From contig DATJNS010000523.1 of NCBI GenBank assembly GCA_035507915.1, positions 1 to 19,884 of the forward strand: a stretch of 19,884 nucleotides of DNA. Direction: 5' to 3'. Source of the stretch: JACQAI01 sp035507915 (GTDB lineage: Bacteria > Pseudomonadota > Alphaproteobacteria > Elsterales > Elsteraceae). Below the pieces are notes generated by a model, which did no database searches, was not told the DNA's origin, and saw only the letters and a program-made list of their open reading frames with translations. Positions 13,873-19,884 of this stretch are shown in pieces. How positions within the stretch are numbered: position 1 is the first letter of the stretch; each line of letters starts with the position of its first letter. Made by a program: the position numbers and the translations under genes.

Positions 13873-16220
13873 GCGGCTTTCCTCGCGTTGCGGGCGGCCA
13901 GCGCGGCGAGCAGCCGGCGCGGCGTGATCGGCGTCTCGGTCACGATCACGCCGAGCGGCCTCAGCGCGTCGTTGACCGCGTTGGCGATCGCGGCCGGCGG
14001 CGCGATCGCGCCGCCTTCGCCGAGACCCTTGATGCCGAACTCGGTGAACGGCGAGGGCGTCGCCATGTGCTCGATGCGGATGCGCGGCACCTCGGTCGAG
14101 CCGGGCAGCAGATAGTCGCCGAGCGTGGTGGCGAGCGGCTGGCCATCGGCGCTGAACGGCATCTCCTCGTAGAGCGCAGTGCCGATGCCCTGCGCGGTGC
14201 CGCCGAACACCTGGCCGTCGGCGATCATGGGATTGACCAGCGTGCCGCCGTCCTCGACCACGATGTAGTCGACGATGTCGACCGTGCCGAGCGCCGGATC
14301 GACCGCGACCGTGACGGCGTGCGCGGCGTAGCTGAACGTGCCGGAGTCGACCTTGGGCTTGTAGCCCGCGGTGACCTCGAGACCGCCCGGATCGACGTCG
14401 GCGGGCAAGGCTTGAGGCCGGCGGTACCACACGTGCGCGATCTCGGCGACCGGCACGCTGGCGGCGCCGGCGTGTACGGCGCCGCCTTCGAGCCGCACGC
14501 CGTCGACCGGCGCCTGCAAGAGATGCGCGCCGATGCGCTTGACGCGCTCGGCCAGGATGCCGGTCGCGCGCGCCACCGCGCCGCCCGCCATCACCATGCT
14601 GCGTGAGCCCCAGGTGCCGGTGGAGTAGGGCGTGAGCGCGGTGTCGCCGTGGATCACCTTGATGCGCGCCGGATCGACGCCGAGCACCTCGCAGGCGACC
14701 TGCGCCATCGATGTCTCCATGCCCTGGCCGTGCGACTGCACGCCGATGCGCAGCTCGAGCCCGCCGTCGGGCGTCAGGCGCGCCTGCGCCTGCTCGTGGC
14801 CCGGCACCATCGGGATGCCCCAGCCGTGATAGACCGCGGTGCCGTGCGCCGCCTGCTCGGTGAAGATCGCGAAGCCGACGCCGATCAGCCGACCGTCGGG
14901 CTCGCCCTTGGCCTGGCGCGCGCGCACCGCGGCGACGTCGATCGCCGCCGCGGCGCGCTTGAGGCAGGTTGGATAGTCGCCGCTGTCGAACAGCTTGCCC
15001 GTGATGTTGGTGAACGGCATGGCGTCGGGCGGCACCAGATTCTCGAGGCGCACCTCCCAGGCTTCGCGGCCGACCGCGGCGGCGATCGCGTCCATCACGG
15101 ACTCCATCGCGAAGCATACGCCGGCGCGTGCGACGCCGCGGTACGGCACGATCGGCGGCTTGTTGGTGCACACCGACCAGGTGCGATAGCGGAACGCCGG
15201 GAAGTCGTACGGCCCGGGCAGGATGCTGCCGACCTGCGCCGCCTCCAGGCACGCCGAGAACGGATAGACCGAGTAGGCGCCGGCATCGACCGCGGCCTCG
15301 GCGTCGAGCGCGAGCAGCCGGCCGCGCCGATCGGCATAAGCGGTCAGTTCGTAGCAATGCTCGCGCGCGTTGGCGGCGGCGACCAGATGCTCGCGGCGGT
15401 CCTCGACCCAGCGCACCGCGCAGCCGAGCCGGCGCGCGAGCCAGCCCAGGCAGACCTCCTCGGCCTGCAAGAGGCCCTTCCAGCCGAAGCCGCCGCCGAC
15501 GTCGGGCGCGATCACGCGGATGCGCTCCTGATCGAGGCCGAGGCACTCGGCGAGGCCGTTGCGCACGATGTGCGGCATCTGGGTCGCGGTCGTGATCACG
15601 AGCTGGTCGAGCCGCTCGTCCCATTCGGCGAGCGCGCCCTTGCCCTCGAGCGGCGCCATGCACTGGCGCGCCATGCGCAGGCTGCGCGTGACCACGACCG
15701 GCGCGTCCTTGGTCGCGGCGGCGAAGTCGCCGTGGGTCGCCGCGGTCTCGAGGAACACGTTGTCGGCCCAGTGGTCGTGCACCAACGGCGCTCCGGGCGC
15801 GCGCGCGGCGAGCATCTCGGCATTGACCGGCAGCGCCTCGAACAGCGGCGCGACCGCGGCGGCGATGTCCTCGGCCTCGGCGCGGCTGTCGGCGACCGCG
15901 AGCGCCACCGGCTCGCCGACGAAGCGCAGCTTGTCGACCGCGAGCGGCGGTTGTTCGGAGACCTTGAAGCCGGGCAGCGCCGAGACCGCGCGGATCGGCT
16001 TGACGCCGGCGAGGTCCGACGCCTGGAACACGCGGTCGCGGAATTCCGCCGGGATGTCGAGGCCGGTCAGCCGCGCGTGCGCCACCGGGCTGCGCACGAA
16101 CGCGACCTCCTTCATGCCGACGCGCTTGATGTCGCCGACGAACGCGCTGCGCCCGCGCATCAGGCGCTCGTCCTCGAGCCGCGGCAACCGCGCGCCCACG
16201 CCTTTTCGGGTGACCGGCAT
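13869..16220 (-). CDS. Xanthine dehydrogenase-family molybdopterin-binding subunit (CoxL-like)
   Basis: A 783-residue molybdenum cofactor subunit that carries the hydroxylase active site. Visible marks in order: the N-terminal aldehyde oxidase a/b-hammerhead region (about 15-130, with LRFVGEPVALAVADS), the cofactor-binding GGGFGWKG near 242-249, the active-site loop VPYRGVARAG near 358-367, GQG in VQSHGQGMETSM, and the catalytic Glu about 735 in GIKGLGEGGAIAPP. True CO dehydrogenases (form I) carry a VAYRCSFR loop whose Cys binds the Cu-Mo centre. PYRGVAR here lacks that Cys, so this is a form II enzyme acting on an aldehyde, purine or other heterocycle rather than CO. The start is ATG 16220 or the adjacent GTG 16223; the G-rich upstream sequence is part of a repeat. 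It is translationally coupled to the CoxM-like gene. Confidence 0.94.
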   Translation of the reverse strand: MPVTRKGVGARLPRLEDERLMRGRSAFVGDIKRVGMKEVAFVRSPVAHARLTGLDIPAEFRDRVFQASDLAGVKPIRAVSALPGFKVSEQPPLAVDKLRFVGEPVALAVADSRAEAEDIAAAVAPLFEALPVNAEMLAARAPGAPLVHDHWADNVFLETAATHGDFAAATKDAPVVVTRSLRMARQCMAPLEGKGALAEWDERLDQLVITTATQMPHIVRNGLAECLGLDQERIRVIAPDVGGGFGWKGLLQAEEVCLGWLARRLGCAVRWVEDRREHLVAAANAREHCYELTAYADRRGRLLALDAEAAVDAGAYSVYPFSACLEAAQVGSILPGPYDFPAFRYRTWSVCTNKPPIVPYRGVARAGVCFAMESVMDAIAAAVGREAWEVRLENLVPPDAMPFTNITGKLFDSGDYPTCLKRAAAAIDVAAVRARQAKGEPDGRLIGVGFAIFTEQAAHGTAVYHGWGIPMVPGHEQAQARLTPDGGLELRIGVQSHGQGMETSMAQVACEVLGVDPARIKVIHGDTALTPYSTGTWGSRSMVMAGGAVARATGILAERVKRIGAHLLQAPVDGVRLEGGAVHAGAASVPVAEIAHVWYRRPQALPADVDPGGLEVTAGYKPKVDSGTFSYAAHAVTVAVDPALGTVDIVDYIVVEDGGTLVNPMIADGQVFGGTAQGIGTALYEEMPFSADGQPLATTLGDYLLPGSTEVPRIRIEHMATPSPFTEFGIKGLGEGGAIAPPAAIANAVNDALRPLGVIVTETPITPRRLLAALAARNARKAA

Positions 16221-16221
16221 C

Positions 16222-16341
16222 ACCCCCCACCCCGACCCTCCCCCTCAAGGGGGGAGGGAGATTGTTGTTTGGGATCGCAACGCTGCCGCCCGCTGAATTT
16301 CACCCCCTCCCCCCTTGAGGGGGAGGGTTGGGGTGGGGGGT
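16222..16341. repeat. Paired intergenic palindromic repeat (REP/BIME-like)
   Basis: Two 37-bp arms, 16222-16258 and 16305-16341, are inverted copies differing only at G16234/T16329, which could still pair as G-U in RNA. The loop is 46 nt. Each arm can also fold alone, because it contains CCCTCCCCC-TCAA-GGGGGGAGGG. This is the architecture of paired REP elements. Similar C/G-tract repeats are known in many alphaproteobacterial genomes and are mobilised by RAYT-type transposases acting in trans. It fills nearly the whole gap between the GhrA-like gene and the CoxL-like gene and directly abuts the CoxL-like start codon. Confidence 0.8.
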
Positions 16342-16365
16342 AGTGGTCATGCATCGACACTGTTC

Positions 16366-17304
16366 TCAATACCCCGCGGCGCGGTCGACCACATTGAAGG
16401 GCGGGCGGCCGGCGAGCACGCGCCGCAGATTGTCGACGATCTGCGGCGCCGCCGTGTCGGGCTGGCCGGCGGTGGCGTTGTGCGGCGTGACGGTCACGCG
16501 CGGATGGCGCCAGTACGGATGCTCGGGCGGCAGGGGCTCGGTGCGGAACACGTCGAGCACGGCGTGGCGCACGTGGCCGCGGTCGAGCGCGGCCAGCAGA
16601 TCGTCGTCGACCACGATGGTGCCGCGCCCGGCGTTGACGAAGGCCGCGCCCGCGGGCAGGTGCGCGAGCAGCGCGCCGTCGATCAGGTTCTCGGTCGCGC
16701 GGGTCAGCGGCAACAGGCAGACCAGGATGTCGAGATCGGCGAGAAAGCGCGCCAGCTGGTCGTTGCCGTGGAAGCAGTCGACGCCGGGCAGCGCCTTCGG
16801 CCGGCGGCTCCAGCCGCTGAGCCGAAAGCCGAACCGCGCCAGCATCTCGGCGGCGTGGCCGCCGAGATTGCCCAGCCCCATCAGGCCGACGCGCGCGGCG
16901 CGCGTGTCGGGCGCATGTATATAGTGCCAGCGCCGGGCGCGCTGGGCCTCGGCGAGCTCGGGCAGCCGGCGGTGCAGCGCCAGCACGTGCAGCACGACGT
17001 ACTCCGTCATGCCGCGGGTCAGCTCCGGATCGACCAGGCGGACGATCGGGATGTCCGGGGGCAGATGCGGGTCGGCGAAGATCGGATCGACCCCGGCGCC
17101 CAGGTTGATCACGACCTTGAGGTTGGGAAAGCGGTTGAGCGCGCCGTCGGGATGCTTCCAGACCAGCGCGGCGACCACGTCCTCGGCGCGGCCGATGTCG
17201 GGCCACACCCGCACCTCGAGCTCGGGCATCAGCGCGCGCAGCGCCGCGCCCCACGCGATCGGATCGTCGTAGTTGCTGGCGAACACCAGCGCCGGCCCCG
17301 TCAT
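16366..17304 (-). CDS. ghrA: D-2-hydroxyacid dehydrogenase, glyoxylate/hydroxypyruvate reductase A-like
   Basis: A 312-residue NAD(P)-dependent oxidoreductase that reduces glyoxylate, hydroxypyruvate or related 2-keto acids to D-2-hydroxyacids. The nucleotide fold has GLMGLGNLGG (about 140-149), followed by WSRRPK (about 165-170); the basic residues after the second strand favour NADPH, as in E. coli GhrA. The catalytic triad of the family is present: Arg227 in NAGRG, Glu256 in FRTEPLPPEHP, and His275 in TPHNA. The ending FNVVDRAAGY closely matches the GhrA C-terminus (VDRARGY). The length is the same as GhrA. The ATG at 17304 has no strong ribosome site. It lies 64 bp after the receiver-like gene on the same strand, so it is probably in the same transcript. 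The physiological keto acid is not certain. Confidence 0.92.
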   Translation of the reverse strand: MTGPALVFASNYDDPIAWGAALRALMPELEVRVWPDIGRAEDVVAALVWKHPDGALNRFPNLKVVINLGAGVDPIFADPHLPPDIPIVRLVDPELTRGMTEYVVLHVLALHRRLPELAEAQRARRWHYIHAPDTRAARVGLMGLGNLGGHAAEMLARFGFRLSGWSRRPKALPGVDCFHGNDQLARFLADLDILVCLLPLTRATENLIDGALLAHLPAGAAFVNAGRGTIVVDDDLLAALDRGHVRHAVLDVFRTEPLPPEHPYWRHPRVTVTPHNATAGQPDTAAPQIVDNLRRVLAGRPPFNVVDRAAGY

Positions 17305-17368
17305 GGCGGCGAGGGTGGCACGAAACCCGGTCGTGGCCCAAGCGCGGCCGTGCGGCCGCGATGCGCGG

Positions 17369-17740
17369 TCAGGCGAGCAGCGCGCGGACCTTGTCGAGCA
17401 GCGCGGCGCGCTCGAGCGGCGGCGGCAGGATGTCGGTGCCGTCCGGGGCGGGCCGATCGCCGGACGCCCCGTCGGGCACCGGCACGCGGCTCACGATCAG
17501 GCGCTTGGGCGGCGGCTTGGCGGCCCGGCGGCGGGCGGACCGGGCAGCGGGAGCGGCGAGGGCGGCCGCGGGAAGCTGCAGATCGCTGATCATGACGTCG
17601 ACGTCGAACCGATCGACCATGTGGCGCGCGGCCGCGACGTCCTCGCCGGCGATCACGTCGTACCCGGCGCCCGACAGCAGCGACACGAGCGCCTTGCGGC
17701 GGCCGCGGTCGCCCTCGATCACCAGAATGGTCTTCCTCAT
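17369..17740 (-). CDS. Degenerate single-domain response regulator (receiver-like)
   Basis: A 123-residue protein with the start and middle of a CheY-like receiver: KTILVIEGDRGRRKALVSLL (acidic E9 and D11, the middle residue being Gly rather than Asp) and VDVMISDLQLP with the phosphoacceptor Asp53. The second half is abnormal. The helix after the Asp is replaced by an Ala/Arg/Pro-rich stretch (about 58-79), the switch position is Ser84 (LIVSR), and the conserved Lys before Pro is Pro107 (ILPPPLE). Phosphorylation or its conformational response may therefore be lost. There is no output domain. The ATG at 17740 follows AAGGGG with good spacing; an ATG at 17767 is in frame but has no ribosome site. 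It is flanked by an aldo/keto reductase gene and a GhrA-like gene on the same strand. It could be a phosphate sink, a pseudo-receiver adaptor, or a decaying gene. Confidence 0.75.
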   Translation of the reverse strand: MRKTILVIEGDRGRRKALVSLLSGAGYDVIAGEDVAAARHMVDRFDVDVMISDLQLPAAALAAPAARSARRRAAKPPPKRLIVSRVPVPDGASGDRPAPDGTDILPPPLERAALLDKVRALLA

Positions 17741-17765
17741 GCCACGCCCCTTCGCGGGGCATGGC
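17741..17765 (-). promoter_or_regulatory. Hairpin sequestering the ribosome site of the receiver-like gene
   Basis: The minus-strand RNA reads GCCAUGCCCC-GCGAA-GGGGCGUGGC immediately before the AUG at 17740. It forms a 10-bp stem (nine Watson-Crick pairs and one U-G) with a 5-nt loop. The Shine-Dalgarno AAGGGG is half in the loop and half in the stem, and the stem ends directly at the start codon. This geometry would repress translation unless opened. Confidence 0.5.
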
Positions 17766-17807
17766 ATCCGAGGCGGCCAGCGCGCTCAACGGGTTAATAC
17801 GATAGTA

Positions 17808-17821
17808 AACGAGCGGTCGTT
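17808..17821. promoter_or_regulatory. Short inverted repeat in an AT-rich patch upstream of the receiver-like gene
   Basis: AACGA-GCGG-TCGTT is an inverted repeat next to the only AT-rich patch (GGTTAATACGATAGTAAAC, 17791-17809) in the 106 bp between the aldo/keto reductase stop and the receiver-like start. On the minus strand the patch offers TACTAT or TATTAA as possible -10 elements, without a convincing -35. This is a candidate internal promoter and operator; the evidence is weak. Confidence 0.3.
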
Positions 17822-17846
17822 GCTGGCCGCGATGCGCGGGGCGGCG

Positions 17847-18809
17847 TCAGGCCGTGCCGGTGATGCCGGTGATGCCGGTGATCTTGTCGATCGCCGCCAT
17901 GTCGTCCGGGGTGAGCGCCCAGCCGGTGGCGGCGACGTTCTGCTCGAGCTGCTCGGGTTTGGTTGCGCCGGCGATCACGCTCACCACCGCGGGTCGGCGC
18001 ACCAGCCAGCTGAAGGCGAGCTCGAGCAGGCTGCGGCCGCGCTCGGCGCAGAAGCCCCCGAGCCGCTCGACGGTCGCCCAGTTGGCGTCGGTCATGAAGC
18101 GGTCGGCGAGACGCTGGGTGGTGGTGAGCCGGGTTGCGGTGTTCAGCTTGGTGTCGCGCTTGTACTTGCCGGTCAGCAGGCCGCTGGCGAGCGGGAAATA
18201 CGGCAGCAGCCCGAGCCCGTAGGCCTGCATCGCCGGTAGCAGCTCGCGCTCGATGCCGCGCACCACCAGGCTGTACTCGTCCTGACACGACACGAAGCCG
18301 TCGAGGCCGCGCGACCGCGCGGTCCAGGTCGCCTCGACGACCTGCCAACCGGTGAGGTTCGAGCAGCCGACGTAGCGCACCTTGCCCTGGCGGACCAGGT
18401 CGTCGAGCGCCCGCAAGGTCTCCTCGATCGGCGTCAGCGGGTCGGGACGGTGGAGCTGGTAGAGATCGATCCAGTCGGTCTTGAGGCGTTTGAGGCTCGC
18501 CTCGACCGCCGACATGATGTAGCGCCGGGAGCCGCCCTTGAGGGTCTCGGCGGCGTCCATCTCGATGCCGAACTTGGTCGCCAGCACGATGTCCTTGCGC
18601 CGCGCGCCCAGGATCTCGCCGAGGATGGTCTCCGAGCCGCCCTTGTTGCCGTAGACGTCGGCGGTGTCGAGCAAGGTGATGCCCAGATCGAGCGCCTTGT
18701 GCACGACCGTCTGGGACGCCGCCTTGTCGATCCACATGCCGAAATTGTTGCACCCCAGTCCGACCAGCGAGACGCGCAGGCCGGACGGGCCGAGATTGCG
18801 CTGTTCCAT
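17847..18809 (-). CDS. Aldo/keto reductase
   Basis: A 320-residue NADPH-dependent oxidoreductase with a TIM-barrel fold that reduces carbonyls to alcohols. The catalytic tetrad is visible: Asp48 and Tyr53 in LLDTADVYGN, Lys79 in ATKFG, and His120 in YQLHRPDP. The cofactor region near the end, VSVIAGATKPEQLEQNV, is the usual C-terminal phosphate-binding segment. Sequence style (WIDLYQLHRPDP, GKVRYVGCSNLTGWQ) places it among the voltage-channel beta-subunit/YghZ-like and general stress reductases; the substrate is unknown. The ATG is well supported by AGAGGAG about 6 bases upstream. The last residues, ITGITGITGTA, come from three 9-bp tandem repeats. It starts 48 bp after the membrane GGDEF gene, so the two are probably cotranscribed. 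Confidence 0.94.
   Translation of the reverse strand: MEQRNLGPSGLRVSLVGLGCNNFGMWIDKAASQTVVHKALDLGITLLDTADVYGNKGGSETILGEILGARRKDIVLATKFGIEMDAAETLKGGSRRYIMSAVEASLKRLKTDWIDLYQLHRPDPLTPIEETLRALDDLVRQGKVRYVGCSNLTGWQVVEATWTARSRGLDGFVSCQDEYSLVVRGIERELLPAMQAYGLGLLPYFPLASGLLTGKYKRDTKLNTATRLTTTQRLADRFMTDANWATVERLGGFCAERGRSLLELAFSWLVRRPAVVSVIAGATKPEQLEQNVAATGWALTPDDMAAIDKITGITGITGTA
17857..17883 (-). repeat. 9-bp tandem repeat at the 3' end of the aldo/keto reductase gene
   Basis: Three copies of CCGGTGATG (the last copy ends in C) are read on the plus strand. On the coding strand they encode ITG repeated three times just before the stop. A repeat of whole codons can change copy number without breaking the frame, so only the length of the C-terminal tail would vary. 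Confidence 0.75.
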
Positions 18810-18857
18810 CGAAGCTCCTCTCGCGTTGGATGCGCCGTCGAGCCGGGCCCGCGGGTC

Positions 18858-19748
18858 CTAGGCCGGCGCGGGCTGCGGCGCGCCGACGGGCTGGGCGGCC
18901 GGCTCGGGTCCGGCGCAGACGCGGTTGCGGCCGCCCTGCTTGGCGGCATAGAGCGCCTGGTCGGCAACGCCGATGACCTGGTCGAGCCGCATGCCTTTGG
19001 TGTACGAGCTGACGCCGATGCTGATCGTGAACGAGAGCGCCTCGCGCTCGGTCGGCAGCACGATCTCGGCGACCGCCTCGCGCAGGCGCTCGGCGACCCT
19101 CACCGCGGCGGCCTGCTCGGTGTGGGTGAGGGTGATGATGAACTCCTCGCCGCCGTAGCGCGCGACGAGGTCGGTCGGCCGCATGGTCTTCTGGCAGGCC
19201 TGGGCCATCGCCTGGATCGCGAGATCGCCGACCTGGTGACCGTAGGTGTCGTTGACGCGCTTGAAGTGGTCGATGTCGATCATCAGCACGGAGTAGGTCG
19301 TGGCGTAGCGATCGGCGCGCCGCTGCTCGCGTCCCATCAGCTCCATGAAGTGGCGCCGGTTGATCACGCCGGTCAGCGGATCGGTGGTCGCCAGGCGCCG
19401 CAGCACGTCGGCCGACAGGCTGTTGCGGTAGACCAGGAAGCACACCGAATAGAGCACGATGGCCGCCATGACGCGGTTGGTCTCGATGTTGTCGAGATTG
19501 CCCTCGAAGTCGGTGAAGTCGTCGAACGAGGCGACGCCGCTCAGCACGGTGCAGATGAGGCCGTAGGCGATGTACACCGAGGGGCTGTTGATGCCGTAGA
19601 ACAGGCCCACGATCGGGATGTAGAGCGCCGCGGCGAGGAACGTCGCCGAGGTCGTGAAGTCGAGATAGAACACCAGCGCGGCGAGCACCAGCGCGGAGAT
19701 CACGCGCTCGCGCACGCCGAACCGGTCCAAAACGACGTCGATGAACAT
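18858..19748 (-). CDS. Membrane-bound GGDEF diguanylate cyclase
   Basis: A 296-residue inner-membrane cyclase. Four hydrophobic helices (about 16-31, 36-52, 57-74 and 92-107) form a small membrane sensor with an acidic loop FDDFTDFEGNLDN between helices three and four. The GGDEF domain (about 118-275) makes cyclic di-GMP. It has TTDPLTGVINRRHF, metal-binding Asp158 in LMIDIDHFKRVNDTYGH, and the catalytic GGEEF at 199-203. The inhibitory site RxxD is intact as R190-P-T-D193, five residues before GGEEF. A Pro/Ala-rich tail (about 280-296) of unknown use ends the protein. The ATG at 19748 is preceded only by a weak GAG, so the start is moderately certain. It is the first visible gene of the six-gene leftward run. 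Confidence 0.92.
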   Translation of the reverse strand: MFIDVVLDRFGVRERVISALVLAALVFYLDFTTSATFLAAALYIPIVGLFYGINSPSVYIAYGLICTVLSGVASFDDFTDFEGNLDNIETNRVMAAIVLYSVCFLVYRNSLSADVLRRLATTDPLTGVINRRHFMELMGREQRRADRYATTYSVLMIDIDHFKRVNDTYGHQVGDLAIQAMAQACQKTMRPTDLVARYGGEEFIITLTHTEQAAAVRVAERLREAVAEIVLPTEREALSFTISIGVSSYTKGMRLDQVIGVADQALYAAKQGGRNRVCAGPEPAAQPVGAPQPAPA

Positions 19749-19884
19749 GCGGACTCGATCGCCCCGGCATTGCTCGGCCGCCGGGACGGCCGCCCGCGGC
19801 GGCCGGACCGTAACACAGATCAGCGAACCGCGCGACGGCAGCCGAACCCGCGGCAGGCGCCAGCCGCGAACGCCTCCGACCCGC
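19749..19884. promoter_or_regulatory. Upstream region of the membrane GGDEF gene
   Basis: These 136 bp contain no coding frame that I can support. On the minus strand the most AT-rich spot is around 19805-19830 (ATCTGTGTTACGG), a possible promoter core. Between it and the gene lies a G/C-rich stretch with repeated GGCCG/CGGCC units (about 19778-19806) that can fold into hairpins. No confident -35/-10 pair is visible. Confidence 0.3.

Noticed and set aside
13869..16220. Aerobic CO dehydrogenase large subunit
   Set aside because: The copper-binding Cys of the form I loop is absent. The loop is PYRGVAR, so a CO-oxidising role is not supported.
17794..19770. 658-codon minus-strand frame across the aldo/keto reductase and GGDEF genes
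   Set aside because: It is an alternative frame of two well-supported genes, rich in Arg/Pro/Ala and without domain signature.
1..19884. CRISPR arrays, tRNA or rRNA genes, insertion sequences
   Set aside because: I saw no regularly spaced repeats, no tRNA cloverleaf or rRNA sequence and no transposase or integrase motif.

Overview
The window is about 20 kb of very GC-rich bacterial chromosome (third codon positions are almost all G or C). The gene content is ordinary for a metabolically versatile alphaproteobacterium, perhaps of the Rhodospirillales/Hyphomicrobiales type: solute-binding receptors, a CoxLM-type molybdenum hydroxylase, PAS/GGDEF signalling, a hybrid histidine kinase and a G/C-rich intergenic palindromic repeat. 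This placement is inference, because no rRNA or other marker gene is present. I see no tRNA, rRNA, CRISPR array, transposase, integrase or phage gene. The very long overlapping open frames on opposite strands are a base-composition artefact.

Layout from left to right. (1) 1-414 (+) is a SnoaL/NTF2-fold protein. (2) 440-3610 (-) is a large exported TPR-CHAT protein with its own extended -10 promoter. (3) 3682-5274 (-) and 5384-6370 (+) are divergent genes for two unrelated periplasmic binding proteins, a family 5 ABC receptor and a Bug/TctC-type receptor; no membrane components lie beside them. (4) 10462-6430 (-) is a signalling block transcribed leftward: PAS-GGDEF diguanylate cyclase, nucleoside deaminase, membrane hybrid histidine kinase. 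(5) 10613-11781 (+) is a cobalamin-independent methionine synthase-like gene with a frameshift near its 3' end. (6) 11792-12400 (-) is a lipoprotein, divergent from an unrecognised 142-residue protein (12611-13039 +). The 210 bp between them holds two perfect palindromes. (7) 19748-13069 (-) is a run of six co-directional genes: a four-helix membrane GGDEF cyclase, an aldo/keto reductase, a degenerate receiver-domain protein with a hairpin over its ribosome site, a GhrA-like hydroxyacid dehydrogenase, then, after a 120-bp inverted repeat, CoxL-like and CoxM-like subunits. No 2Fe-2S subunit gene is visible.

Together the genes suggest an accessory region for carbon-compound sensing, uptake and oxidation, with two c-di-GMP synthases and one hybrid kinase for signalling. 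I did not find a clearly new multi-gene system. The points most worth checking are the exported CHAT protein, the PAS-sharing operon built around a deaminase, the degenerate receiver with its leader hairpin, the paired palindromes next to the unrecognised gene, the missing CoxS, and the frameshifted methionine synthase homologue.
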